This document shows positions 7,650 to 14,954 of a stretch of DNA of 20,331 nucleotides, one piece after another. Origin of the DNA: an uncultured Collinsella sp. (lineage in GTDB: Bacteria > Actinomycetota > Coriobacteriia > Coriobacteriales > Coriobacteriaceae); contig URTD01000016.1 of assembly GCA_900550735.1 (NCBI GenBank), forward strand, positions 1 to 20,331. Reading direction: 5' to 3'. Numbering within the stretch: position 1 is the stretch's first letter; every line of letters begins with the position of its first letter. The notes under the pieces were generated by a model. The model was not told where the DNA came from. It searched no databases and worked only from the letters and a program-made list of their open reading frames with translations. The position numbers were made by a program, and so were the translations under genes.

Positions 7650-8873
7650 ATGGGACGTTTTACCAATCCTCGCGATCTGTACTTTGGTGAGGGCGCTCGC
7701 CACGAGGTGAAGAACCTCAAGGGCAAGAAGGCCATCATCGTTTCTGGCGGCAGCTCTATGCGCCGCGGCGGGTTCCTGCAGGACGTTGAGGCCGACCTCA
7801 AAGAGGCCGGCATGGAGGTCAAGCTGTTCGAGGGCGTCGAGTCCGATCCGTCCATCGAGACGGTCATGAAGGGCGCCGAGGCCATGCGCGAGTTCGAGCC
7901 CGACTGGATTATCGCCATCGGCGGCGGCTCGCCCATCGATGCCGCTAAGGCCATGTGGGTCTTCTACGAGTATCCCGAGGAGTCCTTCGATAACATCATC
8001 CAGCCGTTCAGCTTCCCCGAGCTGCGTCAGAAGGCTCACTTCTGCGCCATCTCCTCTACCTCCGGTACCGCTACCGAGGTCACTGCCTTCTCCGTCATTA
8101 CCGACTACGCCAAGGGCATCAAGTACCCGCTGGCCGACTTCAACATCACCCCTGATGTCGCCATCGTCGACCCCGAGCTCACCTACACCATGCCCGCCAA
8201 GCTGTGCGCTCACACCGGCATGGACGCTCTGACCCACTGCATGGAGGCCTACGTTTCCACCTGCGCTTCCATGTTCACCGACGCCAACGCTCTGCACGGC
8301 ATCCGCGAGATCGTCGAGTGGCTGCCCAAGTCCTATGCTGGCGACCATGAGGCCCGTCAGCACATGCACGAGGCTCAGTGCATCGCCGGTATCGCCTTCT
8401 CCTCGGGCCTGCTCGGCATCGTTCACTCCATGGCTCACAAGACCGGTGCTGCCTTCGAGAACGGCCACATCATCCACGGTGCTGCTAACGCCATGTACCT
8501 GGGCAAGGTCATCCAGTGGAACTCCAAGGATCCCCGTGCTGCCGAGCGTTATGCTTACGTGGCCAAGGAGATCCTGCACCTTCCCGGCGAGACCAACGAG
8601 GAGCTCATCGCCGCGCTCGTCCAGAAGATCCGCGACCTCAACGACCAGCTCAACATTCCGCAGTCCATCAAGGATTACGCGAATGGTGGCGTGAAGGTCG
8701 ACGCCGAGAACCCGCAGATGGTTTCCGAGGAGGAGTTCCTCGCCAAGCTGCCCGAGATCGCCGCGAACGCCGAGACCGACGCCTGCACGCCGGAGAACCC
8801 GCGTGAGACCAAGGCTGCCGACTTCGAGAAGATCCTCAAGGCCTGCTACTACGACACCGACATCGATTTCTAA
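7650..8873 (+). CDS. Iron-containing (group III) alcohol dehydrogenase
   Basis: The 407-residue product interconverts an aldehyde and an alcohol with NAD(P)(H), probably as a fermentative electron sink in the cytoplasm. Visible hallmarks are FGEGA near the N-terminus, the dinucleotide-binding GGGSPIDAAK (91-100), SSTSGTATEVT (135-145), and likely metal ligands Asp192 and His196 (MDALTHCMEAY), His259 (GIVHSMAH) and His276 (HGAANA). The C-terminal CTPENPR (379-385) recalls the alcohol dehydrogenase domain of AdhE. Start ATG 7650 is fixed by TAGGAGG seven bases upstream; an in-frame ATG at 7599 is less likely. Codons are strongly biased to GCC/GCT, CGT/CGC, AAG and ATC, suggesting high expression. 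The gene has its own strong terminator. Substrate not determinable. Confidence 0.9.
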   Translation: MGRFTNPRDLYFGEGARHEVKNLKGKKAIIVSGGSSMRRGGFLQDVEADLKEAGMEVKLFEGVESDPSIETVMKGAEAMREFEPDWIIAIGGGSPIDAAKAMWVFYEYPEESFDNIIQPFSFPELRQKAHFCAISSTSGTATEVTAFSVITDYAKGIKYPLADFNITPDVAIVDPELTYTMPAKLCAHTGMDALTHCMEAYVSTCASMFTDANALHGIREIVEWLPKSYAGDHEARQHMHEAQCIAGIAFSSGLLGIVHSMAHKTGAAFENGHIIHGAANAMYLGKVIQWNSKDPRAAERYAYVAKEILHLPGETNEELIAALVQKIRDLNDQLNIPQSIKDYANGGVKVDAENPQMVSEEEFLAKLPEIAANAETDACTPENPRETKAADFEKILKACYYDTDIDF

Positions 8874-8894
8874 TCGACTCTTGTTATCGTAACG

Positions 8895-8940
8895 AGGGGC
8901 TCCGCACGTATCCGTACGGAGCCCCTTTCTTTTTTCTTTT
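8895..8940 (+). terminator. Strong intrinsic terminator after adh
   Basis: Arms 8895-8908 and 8913-8926 (AGGGGCTCCGCACG against CGTACGGAGCCCCT) form a 14-bp GC-rich stem with one C-A mismatch and the loop TATC. A T-rich run to 8940 follows. Textbook Rho-independent terminator. The next gene starts only 16 bases after the T-run. Confidence 0.92.
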
Positions 8941-8956
8941 AGAGAATGGGATAGTT

Positions 8957-10057
8957 ATGGCTGCAATTTTCAATAGCCCCAGCAAGTACATCCAGGGTCC
9001 GGACGAGCTGGCCAAGCTCGGCTCCTATGTCGAGCCGCTCGGCGGTAAGGCCCTCGTCATCGTGACGCCTTCGGGCAAGAAGCGCGTCGGCACCAAGATC
9101 GAGGGCGGTTTTGCCGAGGTCAAGGCCGAGCTGCTGTTCGAGGACTTTAACGGCGAATGCTCCAAGGGCGAGGTCGATCGTCTAGTTGCGCTCGCGCGCG
9201 ACAACGGTTGCGACATCATTGTCGGCGTCGGTGGCGGCAAGATCCTCGACACCGCAAAGGCTGTCGCCTACTACTTGGGGTCTCCGGTTATCATTTGCCC
9301 CACCATCGCTTCGACCGATGCACCGTGCTCGGCACTTTCGGTGCTCTACACCGACGACGGCCAGTTTGATAAATACCTCTTCCTTAAGGCAAACCCCAAT
9401 ATTGTCCTGATGGATACGACGGTTATCGCGGCGAGCCCGGTGCGCCTGACGGTTTCCGGCATGGGCGATGCGCTCGCAACCTATTTCGAGGCTCAGGCGA
9501 CGCACGATGCCGACGGCGGCACTTGCGCCGGCGGCAAGGGCGGCATGGCCGGCCTGGCGCTCGCCAAGCTCTGCTACGAGACGCTTATGGCCGATGGCGT
9601 CAAGGCCAAGGTCGCGCTGGAGAAGGGTGCGCTGACGCCTGCCGTCGAGCACATCATCGAGGCCAACACGCTGCTCTCCGGTATTGGCTTTGAGAGCTCG
9701 GGCCTTGCTGCTGCTCATGCCATCCACAATGGCCTGACGATGCTGCCCGAGTGCCACGGCATGTATCACGGCGAGAAGGTCGCCTTTGGCACCATCGTCC
9801 AGCTGGTACTCGAGGATGCTCCGACTGAGAAGCTTGAGGAAGTCTTGGGCTTCTGCATTGAGCTGGGCCTGCCGGTCACGATGAAGGAACTTGGCGTTGC
9901 CGAGCTTACGCGCGAGCAGGCCATGATTGTTGCCGAGGCCGCCTGCGCGCCCGATGACACCATGTGCAACATGCCGTTTGAGGTGACGCCCGAGATGGTC
10001 GCAAACGCCATCCTGGGTGCCGACGCGCTGGGCCACTACTATCTCATGGATGAGTAA
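8957..10057 (+). CDS. gldA: Glycerol dehydrogenase
   Basis: A 366-residue enzyme that oxidises glycerol to dihydroxyacetone with NAD+, or runs in reverse to recycle NADH. It has GVGGGKILDTAKA (90-102), the family motif CPTIASTDAPCSALSVLYT (114-132), and zinc ligands Asp171 (MGDALATYFEA), His254 (AAAHAIHNG) and His271 (MYHGEKVAFG), the same numbers as reported for the E. coli enzyme. The Shine-Dalgarno is weak, and the start lies just downstream of the adh terminator, so it depends on readthrough or an unseen promoter. It is followed by its own terminator and a second paralogue. Length is normal. Confidence 0.93.
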   Translation: MAAIFNSPSKYIQGPDELAKLGSYVEPLGGKALVIVTPSGKKRVGTKIEGGFAEVKAELLFEDFNGECSKGEVDRLVALARDNGCDIIVGVGGGKILDTAKAVAYYLGSPVIICPTIASTDAPCSALSVLYTDDGQFDKYLFLKANPNIVLMDTTVIAASPVRLTVSGMGDALATYFEAQATHDADGGTCAGGKGGMAGLALAKLCYETLMADGVKAKVALEKGALTPAVEHIIEANTLLSGIGFESSGLAAAHAIHNGLTMLPECHGMYHGEKVAFGTIVQLVLEDAPTEKLEEVLGFCIELGLPVTMKELGVAELTREQAMIVAEAACAPDDTMCNMPFEVTPEMVANAILGADALGHYYLMDE

Positions 10058-10069
10058 ATCAAGCTAAGG

Positions 10070-10105
10070 AAGGGGCAAAGCAAGCAGATGGCTTTGCCCC
10101 TTTTT
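10070..10105 (+). terminator. Intrinsic terminator after the first glycerol dehydrogenase
   Basis: AAGGGGCAAAGC (10070-10081) pairs perfectly with GCTTTGCCCCTT (10091-10102) around a 9-base loop, followed by TTTTT (10101-10105). It begins 13 bases after the stop codon. Confidence 0.92.
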
Positions 10106-10109
10106 GCTA

Positions 10110-10171
10110 TGGTGCAAAGTGGCCTGTCTCCAATGCACAAGTTGGTGCAGGGGGAAGGTTACTTTGTACCA
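10110..10171 (+). promoter_or_regulatory. Long leader hairpin before the second glycerol dehydrogenase
   Basis: TGGTGCAAAGTGGCC (10110-10124) pairs along its whole length with GGTTACTTTGTACCA (10157-10171): twelve Watson-Crick pairs and three G-U pairs, extended by 10125-10156. The loop is 30 bases and holds a weaker CCAA/TTGG stem and the core CCTGTCTCC, which resembles the GGGACAGG core of the terminator-like palindromes elsewhere in the window. No T-run follows, so it is more likely a leader structure or a palindromic repeat than a terminator. Confidence 0.5.
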
Positions 10172-10201
10172 ATCGTTGTTTGATGAAGGGCGGATTCTCG
10201 T

Positions 10202-11269
10202 ATGGCGCTTCCCATGGTTTATGGCGGTCCCGGCCGGTATGTTCAGGGGCCGGGCGAACTTTCGCGTCAGGGCAGGTATTTGTCATGGTTGGGCTGCGCT
10301 GCTTATGTCTTGTTTGACCAGGGCACCGAGGATCGGCTGTGCAAGCAGATCGTCGATGGATTTCTGGACGAAGATCTAAGTGAGCCGTTCTTTAAGATTT
10401 ATGACGGTCCGTGTACGGAAGACGCCGTTGTCGAAATGGCTAAGGAAGCCCGGGCCGAGTATTGCGACATGGTGGTGGGTATTGGCGGCGGCAAGATACT
10501 CGATATTGCCAAGGCCGTTGCGTTTTATGCCGAGGTGCCGTTGTGCGTATGCCCCACGGCGGCTTCGATGGACGGTCCGTGCAGCGCGATTTCGGTGCTG
10601 TATCACGAGGATGGGTCGTTCGACCACTACCTGATGCTCGAGAAGAATCCAGACCTGGTCGTGGTCGATACCAACGTGGTCGCGGCGGCCCCACTGCGTA
10701 TGACGGTCGCTGGTATGGGCGATGCGCTGGCAACGTATTTTGAGGCGCGTTCGTGCGCCGCGGCGCACGGCGCCAACGAGCACGGTGGCGCGCCGGGACA
10801 CTTGGCCTTGGTTGCGGCTCGCGCCTGCTACGACACGCTCATGGAGTGCGGCGTCGCTGCCAAGCGCGATCTCAAAAAGGGCCGTACATCGCCGGCAGTT
10901 GAGCGCCTGATCGAGTGCAATATTCTGCTCTCGGGCGTCGGCTTTGAGAGCGGTGGCTTGGCGTTGGCGCATGCCATCGCCAACGGTCTGACGATTCTGC
11001 CCGAGTGCAAGGCAATGCATGGCGAGGCCGTGGCATTTGGCCTGGTGGTGCAGCTGCGCCTGGAGCGTGCACCCGAGCTTGATCAGGTGCTCGAGTTTTG
11101 CCAGCGCGTTGGTCTGCCGACGACGCTCGAGGAGCTGGGCCTTGGCGAGATTTCCGATGCCGATCTGCAGAGTGTTGCAAATGCGGTCTTTAGAAATGAA
11201 CGTAATATGGCCAACGAGCAGGCAAAGGTGACCAAACAAAAGCTCGTGCAGTTCATGTGCGAGGCATAG
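10202..11269 (+). CDS. Glycerol dehydrogenase paralogue
   Basis: A 355-residue member of the glycerol dehydrogenase family, clearly related to the gene just upstream. It keeps GIGGGKILDIAKA (93-105), the CPTAASMDGPCSAISVLY motif (117-134) with two changed residues compared with its neighbour, and metal ligands Asp174 (MGDALATYFEA), His257 (ALAHAIANG) and His273 (AMHGEAVAFG), so it should be active. The His after AI in the neighbour is Ala here, and the C-terminus diverges completely, ending in a Lys/Gln-rich tail. These changes suggest a different substrate, perhaps another small diol or hydroxyketone (inference). The putative ribosome binding site GAAGGG is rather far from the start (11 bases). 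Codon bias is weaker than in adh. Confidence 0.85.
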   Translation: MALPMVYGGPGRYVQGPGELSRQGRYLSWLGCAAYVLFDQGTEDRLCKQIVDGFLDEDLSEPFFKIYDGPCTEDAVVEMAKEARAEYCDMVVGIGGGKILDIAKAVAFYAEVPLCVCPTAASMDGPCSAISVLYHEDGSFDHYLMLEKNPDLVVVDTNVVAAAPLRMTVAGMGDALATYFEARSCAAAHGANEHGGAPGHLALVAARACYDTLMECGVAAKRDLKKGRTSPAVERLIECNILLSGVGFESGGLALAHAIANGLTILPECKAMHGEAVAFGLVVQLRLERAPELDQVLEFCQRVGLPTTLEELGLGEISDADLQSVANAVFRNERNMANEQAKVTKQKLVQFMCEA

Positions 11270-11349
11270 TTTGGCGCTTGATTGACCTTGTGCAATCGAG
11301 GCGGCGATGGGCCATGGGCTATTTGCCGCAAAGATGCGCCGCGTGTAAT

Positions 11350-11380
11350 TTGCCCGAGGCGTGGGCCGATAGCGTATCAT
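11350..11380 (+). promoter_or_regulatory. Possible promoter of the 4Fe-4S protein gene
   Basis: TTGCCC (11350-11355) and TATCAT (11375-11380) resemble -35 and -10 boxes but with a long 19-base spacer, about 40 bases before the start codon. The 151-base gap holds no clear terminator for the upstream gene, so partial co-transcription is possible. Confidence 0.3.
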
Positions 11381-11420
11381 TATCTCTTGCTTGTTTGCAC
11401 TGCTCAGGGAGGGGCCGCGC

Positions 11421-12674
11421 ATGGCGCAGGAACACGATCTGTTTGATGACATTATCGAGATCAGCAAGGGTTTCGACTTTCTTAAAAACCCGCTTGGCGG
11501 TGTGACCGATGCACTCGATCCGTCGGCACCGCAGTGGAATCCTGCCGACTACAAGGAGCGTCCGCGCGGCAACACCATTCCGTGCTTGACCTGCAAAAAC
11601 GAGAAGAGCGCCTGCACCGCGTGCATGGACGTGTGCCCGGTCAACGCTATCGAGGTCGAGGAAGACGCCATCGAGATCCTCGACTCCTGTCGCAAGTGCG
11701 GCCTGTGCGCCGCTGCCTGTCCGACCGAGGCGATCATCTCGCCGCGCCTGGCGCCCAAAAACCTGTATGACGATATCGTCTCTGCTGCTACGAGCCACGA
11801 GACCGCCTACGTTACCTGCACACGTGCCCTTAAGCGCATGCCGCGCGAGAACGAGGTTGTTGTCGCCTGTGTGGGCGATATTACGGCCGAGACTTGGTTC
11901 TCGGTGCTGGCTGATTATCCCAATGTGAGCGTGTACCTGCCGCTGGGCGTGTGCGATAAGTGCCGCAACACCGGTGGCGAGGACATCTTGGGCGAGGCCA
12001 TTGCTACCGCCGAGGAGTGGGCGGGCACGGGCATGGGTCTGGAGGTCGACCCCAAGAGCCTCAAGTGCCATAAGCGCCGCGAGTACGAGCGCAAGGAGTA
12101 CATGGAAAAGATTGCCCGCACCACGGGCCTTACCGTGACAAAGCTCAACCCGGCAACGGCGGCACTGGCCTCGGTGACGCAGAAGCTCAAAGCCCATCGC
12201 CACCAGATTACCCAGCTCGAGCGCACGCTCAACACCATGTGCGGCACCACGACGACCAAGCGTCGCCGTTCGCTCACGCACGGTCGCCAGCTGGTGCTCT
12301 CGACGCTGCAAAACCACCCCGAGCTTGCCCAGAACATGCAGGTGAGCACGCCTGAGTGTGATTTTGACAAGTGCACGTCGTGTGGCGAGTGCGTCAATGT
12401 ATGCCCCACGTTCGCCTGCGATTTGGTGGGAAGCGGCCGCTTTGCGTTGGAGTCCACGTATTGTTTGGGCTGCGGTGCCTGCGTCAAGGTGTGCCCCGAG
12501 CATGCGCTCAAGTTGGTTGAGCATGACGCGTCCAATCTGGTCGTCGTCGATCCCGAGGCCGAGGAAAAGGCTGCCCAGAAGGCGAAGGCTCACGAAGAGG
12601 CTGAGAAGGTCAAGGCCGAGGCAAAGGCCAAGCTCGACAAGATGCTCGACCAGGTGGAAAAGCTCGCGGACTAG
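11421..12674 (+). CDS. Polyferredoxin-like 4Fe-4S protein with two dicluster domains
   Basis: The 417-residue product has an N-terminal dicluster region (Cys55, 58, 65, 68, 72 and CRKCGLCAAACP at 90-101) and a C-terminal bacterial ferredoxin module (CTSCGECVNVCP 318-329, CLGCGACVKVCP 348-359). The intervening 200 residues carry five more Cys (133, 150, 178, 181, 216), with GVCDKCRNTGGE as the most motif-like piece, and could hold another metal site. The tail (379-417) is Lys/Glu/Ala-rich and likely a helix or coiled coil. No signal peptide or membrane span is seen, so a cytoplasmic electron carrier is likely. ATG 11421 is preceded by AGGGAGGGG. The partner oxidoreductase is unknown. Confidence 0.85.
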   Translation: MAQEHDLFDDIIEISKGFDFLKNPLGGVTDALDPSAPQWNPADYKERPRGNTIPCLTCKNEKSACTACMDVCPVNAIEVEEDAIEILDSCRKCGLCAAACPTEAIISPRLAPKNLYDDIVSAATSHETAYVTCTRALKRMPRENEVVVACVGDITAETWFSVLADYPNVSVYLPLGVCDKCRNTGGEDILGEAIATAEEWAGTGMGLEVDPKSLKCHKRREYERKEYMEKIARTTGLTVTKLNPATAALASVTQKLKAHRHQITQLERTLNTMCGTTTTKRRRSLTHGRQLVLSTLQNHPELAQNMQVSTPECDFDKCTSCGECVNVCPTFACDLVGSGRFALESTYCLGCGACVKVCPEHALKLVEHDASNLVVVDPEAEEKAAQKAKAHEEAEKVKAEAKAKLDKMLDQVEKLAD

Positions 12675-12700
12675 TCAGCGACCCCTATCTCTGCTTCATT

Positions 12701-12746
12701 CGTGCCGCCGTGGCGTCCGGGTTCGCCCAGATGCTGCGGCGGCGCG
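12701..12746 (+). other. Structured element between the ferredoxin gene and ychF
   Basis: CGTGCCGCC (12701-12709) pairs with GGCGGCGCG (12738-12746), nine pairs including one G-U. The 28-base loop contains an inner GGCG/CGCC stem (12712-12715 with 12724-12727). There is no T-run, so it is either a weak terminator for the upstream gene or part of the ychF leader. Confidence 0.4.
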
Positions 12747-12788
12747 ATACTTATGCAGTTTGAAATGCTTGTACCAAAAGGAGCTGTC

Positions 12789-13865
12789 GTGTCCCTTTCC
12801 ATCGGTATCGTGGGCTTGCCTAACGTGGGCAAGTCGACGCTGTTCACCGCGCTTACCAAAAAGACTGGCCTTGCCGCCAACTACCCGTTTGCCACGATCG
12901 ACCCCAACGTGGGTATCGTCGATGTGCCCGATAGCCGCCTGCAAAAGCTTGCCGACATCGTCAACCCGGGCCGCATCGTGCCGGCTACGGTCGAGTTTGT
13001 CGACATCGCGGGCCTGGTGAAGGGCGCCAACGAGGGCGAGGGCCTGGGCAACCAGTTCCTGGCCAACATTCGCGAGACCGACGCCATCTGCGAGGTCGTG
13101 CGCTACTTTAAGGACCCCAACGTCATGCGTGAGGTGGGCCGCACGGGCGAGTTCGTCGATCCCGCCGGCGATGCCGACACCATCATGACCGAGCTTATCT
13201 TGGCCGACATGGGTACGCTCGAGAAGCAGCTGCCTAAGCTCGAGAAGGAGGCCAAGCGCGACAAGGAACTCATGCCCAAGTTCGAGGTCGCCAAGCGCCT
13301 GCTTGCATGGCTCAACGAGGGCAAGCGCGCCGCATCCATGGAGATGACCGACGAGGAGCGTGCCGCCGCCAAGGGCCTGTTCCTGCTCACCATGAAGCCC
13401 ATCCTGTATGTGGCCAACGTGGACGAGGATATGCTCAACGACGACCTGGCGCCCATCGATGGCGTCAAGCCGTTGCCCATCTGCGCCAAGATCGAGGCCG
13501 AGCTTTCCGAGCTCGATCCCGAGGACGCCGCTGACTACCTGGAGAGCCTGGGCCTGGAGCAGCCCGGTCTGGACGTGCTCGCGCAGGCCGCCTACAAGCT
13601 GCTCGGTCTGCAGTCGTTCTTTACGGCCGGCGAGATGGAGGTCAAGGCCTGGACGGTTCGTCAGGGCGCGACCGCCCCGCAGGCCGCCGGCGTCATCCAC
13701 ACCGATTTTGAGCGCGGCTTTATTAAGGCCGAGGTCATTGGCTATGACGACTACATCGAGCTCGGCGGTGAGCAGGGCGCCAAGGCCGCCGGCAAGCTGC
13801 GTATTGAGGGCAAGGACTATGTCATGGCCGATGGCGACGTCGTGCACTTCCGCTTTAACGTGTAA
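12789..13865 (+). CDS. ychF: Redox-regulated ATPase YchF (OLA1 family)
   Basis: A 358-residue member of the Obg-like ATPases, which bind ribosomes and act in translation and stress control. G1 is GLPNVGKST (9-17), G3 is DIAGL (72-76), and the usual NKxD is replaced by NVDE (210-213), the family change that favours ATP over GTP. A helical insertion (about 140-200) and a C-terminal TGS domain follow. I choose the GTG at 12789: AAAAGGAG lies just upstream and the protein then begins SLSIGIVGLP, as in homologues. An ATG-initiated frame from 12702 would add 29 unrelated residues. The next gene's ribosome binding site overlaps this stop codon, so the two are co-transcribed. Confidence 0.95.
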   Translation: MSLSIGIVGLPNVGKSTLFTALTKKTGLAANYPFATIDPNVGIVDVPDSRLQKLADIVNPGRIVPATVEFVDIAGLVKGANEGEGLGNQFLANIRETDAICEVVRYFKDPNVMREVGRTGEFVDPAGDADTIMTELILADMGTLEKQLPKLEKEAKRDKELMPKFEVAKRLLAWLNEGKRAASMEMTDEERAAAKGLFLLTMKPILYVANVDEDMLNDDLAPIDGVKPLPICAKIEAELSELDPEDAADYLESLGLEQPGLDVLAQAAYKLLGLQSFFTAGEMEVKAWTVRQGATAPQAAGVIHTDFERGFIKAEVIGYDDYIELGGEQGAKAAGKLRIEGKDYVMADGDVVHFRFNV

Positions 13866-13876
13866 GGACGACGCAT

Positions 13877-14260
13877 ATGTTTAAATATGGCAAAAAAGCT
13901 GGCTACATGGGTATTGCGCTGCTCGTACTTGCGGTGATTCCGCTGGTGGTCGCAGCGTGTGTTATCCCCAACATTGGTCCCGAGGTGGCAACGAAGTTTA
14001 ATGCCGCCGGCGAGGCGACGCGCTGGGGCAAGAGCTACGAGCTGCTGGCGTTGCCGGTGCTCAATCTGCTGCTGAGCGTGGCGACGTACTTTACGGCGGG
14101 ACGCCAGGCAAAGAACAATGATGACTCCGCCGCCATGGCGCGCATCGTGTGCGAGCGCTACCTGCGTAACGGTTGCATCACGGGTGTGTTCCTCAACGTG
14201 ATCAACGTCTACTTTATGTATTCGGCGATTACCGGTATGGGCTTTGGCCTTGGTTTCTAG
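13877..14260 (+). CDS. Small DUF1648 (SdpI N-terminal-like) membrane protein
   Basis: A 127-residue protein with three hydrophobic segments (about 11-33, 54-73 and 98-122). Between the first two lies NIGPEVATKFNAAGEATRWGKSYE (31-54), which matches the DUF1648 pattern of a short extracytoplasmic loop with N-x-x-G and W-G-K. DUF1648 forms the first part of SdpI-type immunity proteins, but most standalone members have no known function. The start is 11 bases after the ychF stop, with AAGGAC overlapping that stop, so it is the last gene of the ychF transcript. Confidence 0.7.
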   Translation: MFKYGKKAGYMGIALLVLAVIPLVVAACVIPNIGPEVATKFNAAGEATRWGKSYELLALPVLNLLLSVATYFTAGRQAKNNDDSAAMARIVCERYLRNGCITGVFLNVINVYFMYSAITGMGFGLGF

Positions 14261-14269
14261 CTTGTCTTT

Positions 14270-14659
14270 TTAGGCAACGAGCCTGCACATATATTCAATG
14301 GCTGCTGCGAGGCCGCCGCTCGATCGTGGTTTAAAGACCATGTCGGCGGCGGTCTCGTTTTCGTATCCGGCACCGCGAAGGGCGAGTGCGATGCCGGCTT
14401 CCAGGAGAAGGGGCAGACCGCGTTGGCTGGTTGCGATTACGGCAGCCTGATTGAGCGAGCAGCTGTGCGCTTGGCATTGGATGGCAAGCGCACCTTGCGC
14501 CGGGCAAGGGACCAGAACAGCGGCGACGCGACTTGATAGCAATGCAAATGCTGTGCGCTCATCGGGCGAAAGGCATTCAGCTTCAACGACGACGAGCTTG
14601 GGCGGCGCGCTGTTTGTGCGAAGCGTGGCTCGGTACATGCGGACCGAAGAACCCGACAT
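14270..14659 (-). CDS. Hypothetical protein divergent from an XRE regulator
   Basis: A 129-residue soluble protein I do not recognise. It is rich in Ala, Leu, Ser and Val with several Cys (CPAQGALAIQCQAHSC in the middle), and the pattern of strands then helices suggests a compact alpha/beta fold. There is no signal peptide or membrane span. The start is ATG 14659, preceded on the minus strand by ACAGGAG with good spacing; a TTG at 14683 would lie inside the operator palindrome and is less likely. It diverges from the XRE gene across a perfect 24-bp palindrome, so it is probably that regulator's target. A toxin-antitoxin or phage-defence role is speculative. Confidence 0.6.
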   Translation of the reverse strand: MSGSSVRMYRATLRTNSAPPKLVVVEAECLSPDERTAFALLSSRVAAVLVPCPAQGALAIQCQAHSCSLNQAAVIATSQRGLPLLLEAGIALALRGAGYENETAADMVFKPRSSGGLAAAIEYMCRLVA

Positions 14660-14682
14660 AGAAAACTCCTGTGTATTCGGCA

Positions 14683-14706
14683 AAACGTAAACTATAGTTT
14701 ACGTTT
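14683..14706. promoter_or_regulatory. Perfect 24-bp palindrome, likely XRE operator
   Basis: AAACGTAAACTA (14683-14694) is followed at once by its exact reverse complement (14695-14706). It lies between two divergent starts, 23 bases upstream of the minus-strand ATG and 29 bases upstream of the XRE ATG. It contains TATAGT on both strands, usable as a -10 box; on the minus strand TTGAAA (14725-14720) could be a -35 box. Binding here would block both promoters, the classical autoregulation layout. Confidence 0.7.
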
Positions 14707-14735
14707 ATGTTCGGCTCCATTTCAAACTCGGCTGC

Positions 14736-14954
14736 ATGGACGAACGTGCGAAACAGATTCTTGGCAGGCGGGTCGAAGAGACACGCAGAGACCTTGGTAT
14801 CTCCAAGGTTGATTTTTGTGTGGCGACAGGAATCAGCCGACCCTACCTCGACCGAATCGAAGATGGAACGGCAAATTTCACGCTCAAGGTTCTATTTAAG
14901 ATCGCGCCCGCACTCGGCATGACGGTATCTGAGCTTCTCGAGGGTATCGAATAG
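14736..14954 (+). CDS. Small XRE-family HTH transcriptional regulator
   Basis: A 72-residue protein that is nearly all a helix-turn-helix domain: the helix containing LGRRVEETRRDLGIS, the recognition region VATGISRPYLDRIEDG (29-44), then LKVLFKIAPALGMTVSELLEG. This is the Cro/CI (XRE) pattern. There is no Shine-Dalgarno before ATG 14736, so it may be translated from a very short leader. It probably represses itself and the divergent gene through the palindrome at 14683-14706. Standalone proteins of this size often act as antitoxins or phage-type repressors. Confidence 0.85.
   Translation: MDERAKQILGRRVEETRRDLGISKVDFCVATGISRPYLDRIEDGTANFTLKVLFKIAPALGMTVSELLEGIE

Noticed and set aside
7443..8579. 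378-codon open frame antisense to adh
   Set aside because: A shadow caused by strong codon bias in adh; it starts inside adh and encodes a repetitive Gly/Val/Asp/Leu-rich protein without known motifs.
11319..12593. 424-codon open frame antisense to the ferredoxin-like gene
   Set aside because: The sense frame has ordered Cys motifs and a strong ribosome binding site; the antisense one has neither.
12696..13847. 383-codon open frame antisense to ychF
   Set aside because: Same reason: the sense strand has a complete YchF with all motifs.
14659..14683. TTG start for the unknown gene at 14683
   Set aside because: It would place the N-terminus in the palindrome with no ribosome binding site, whereas ATG 14659 has ACAGGAG at proper distance.
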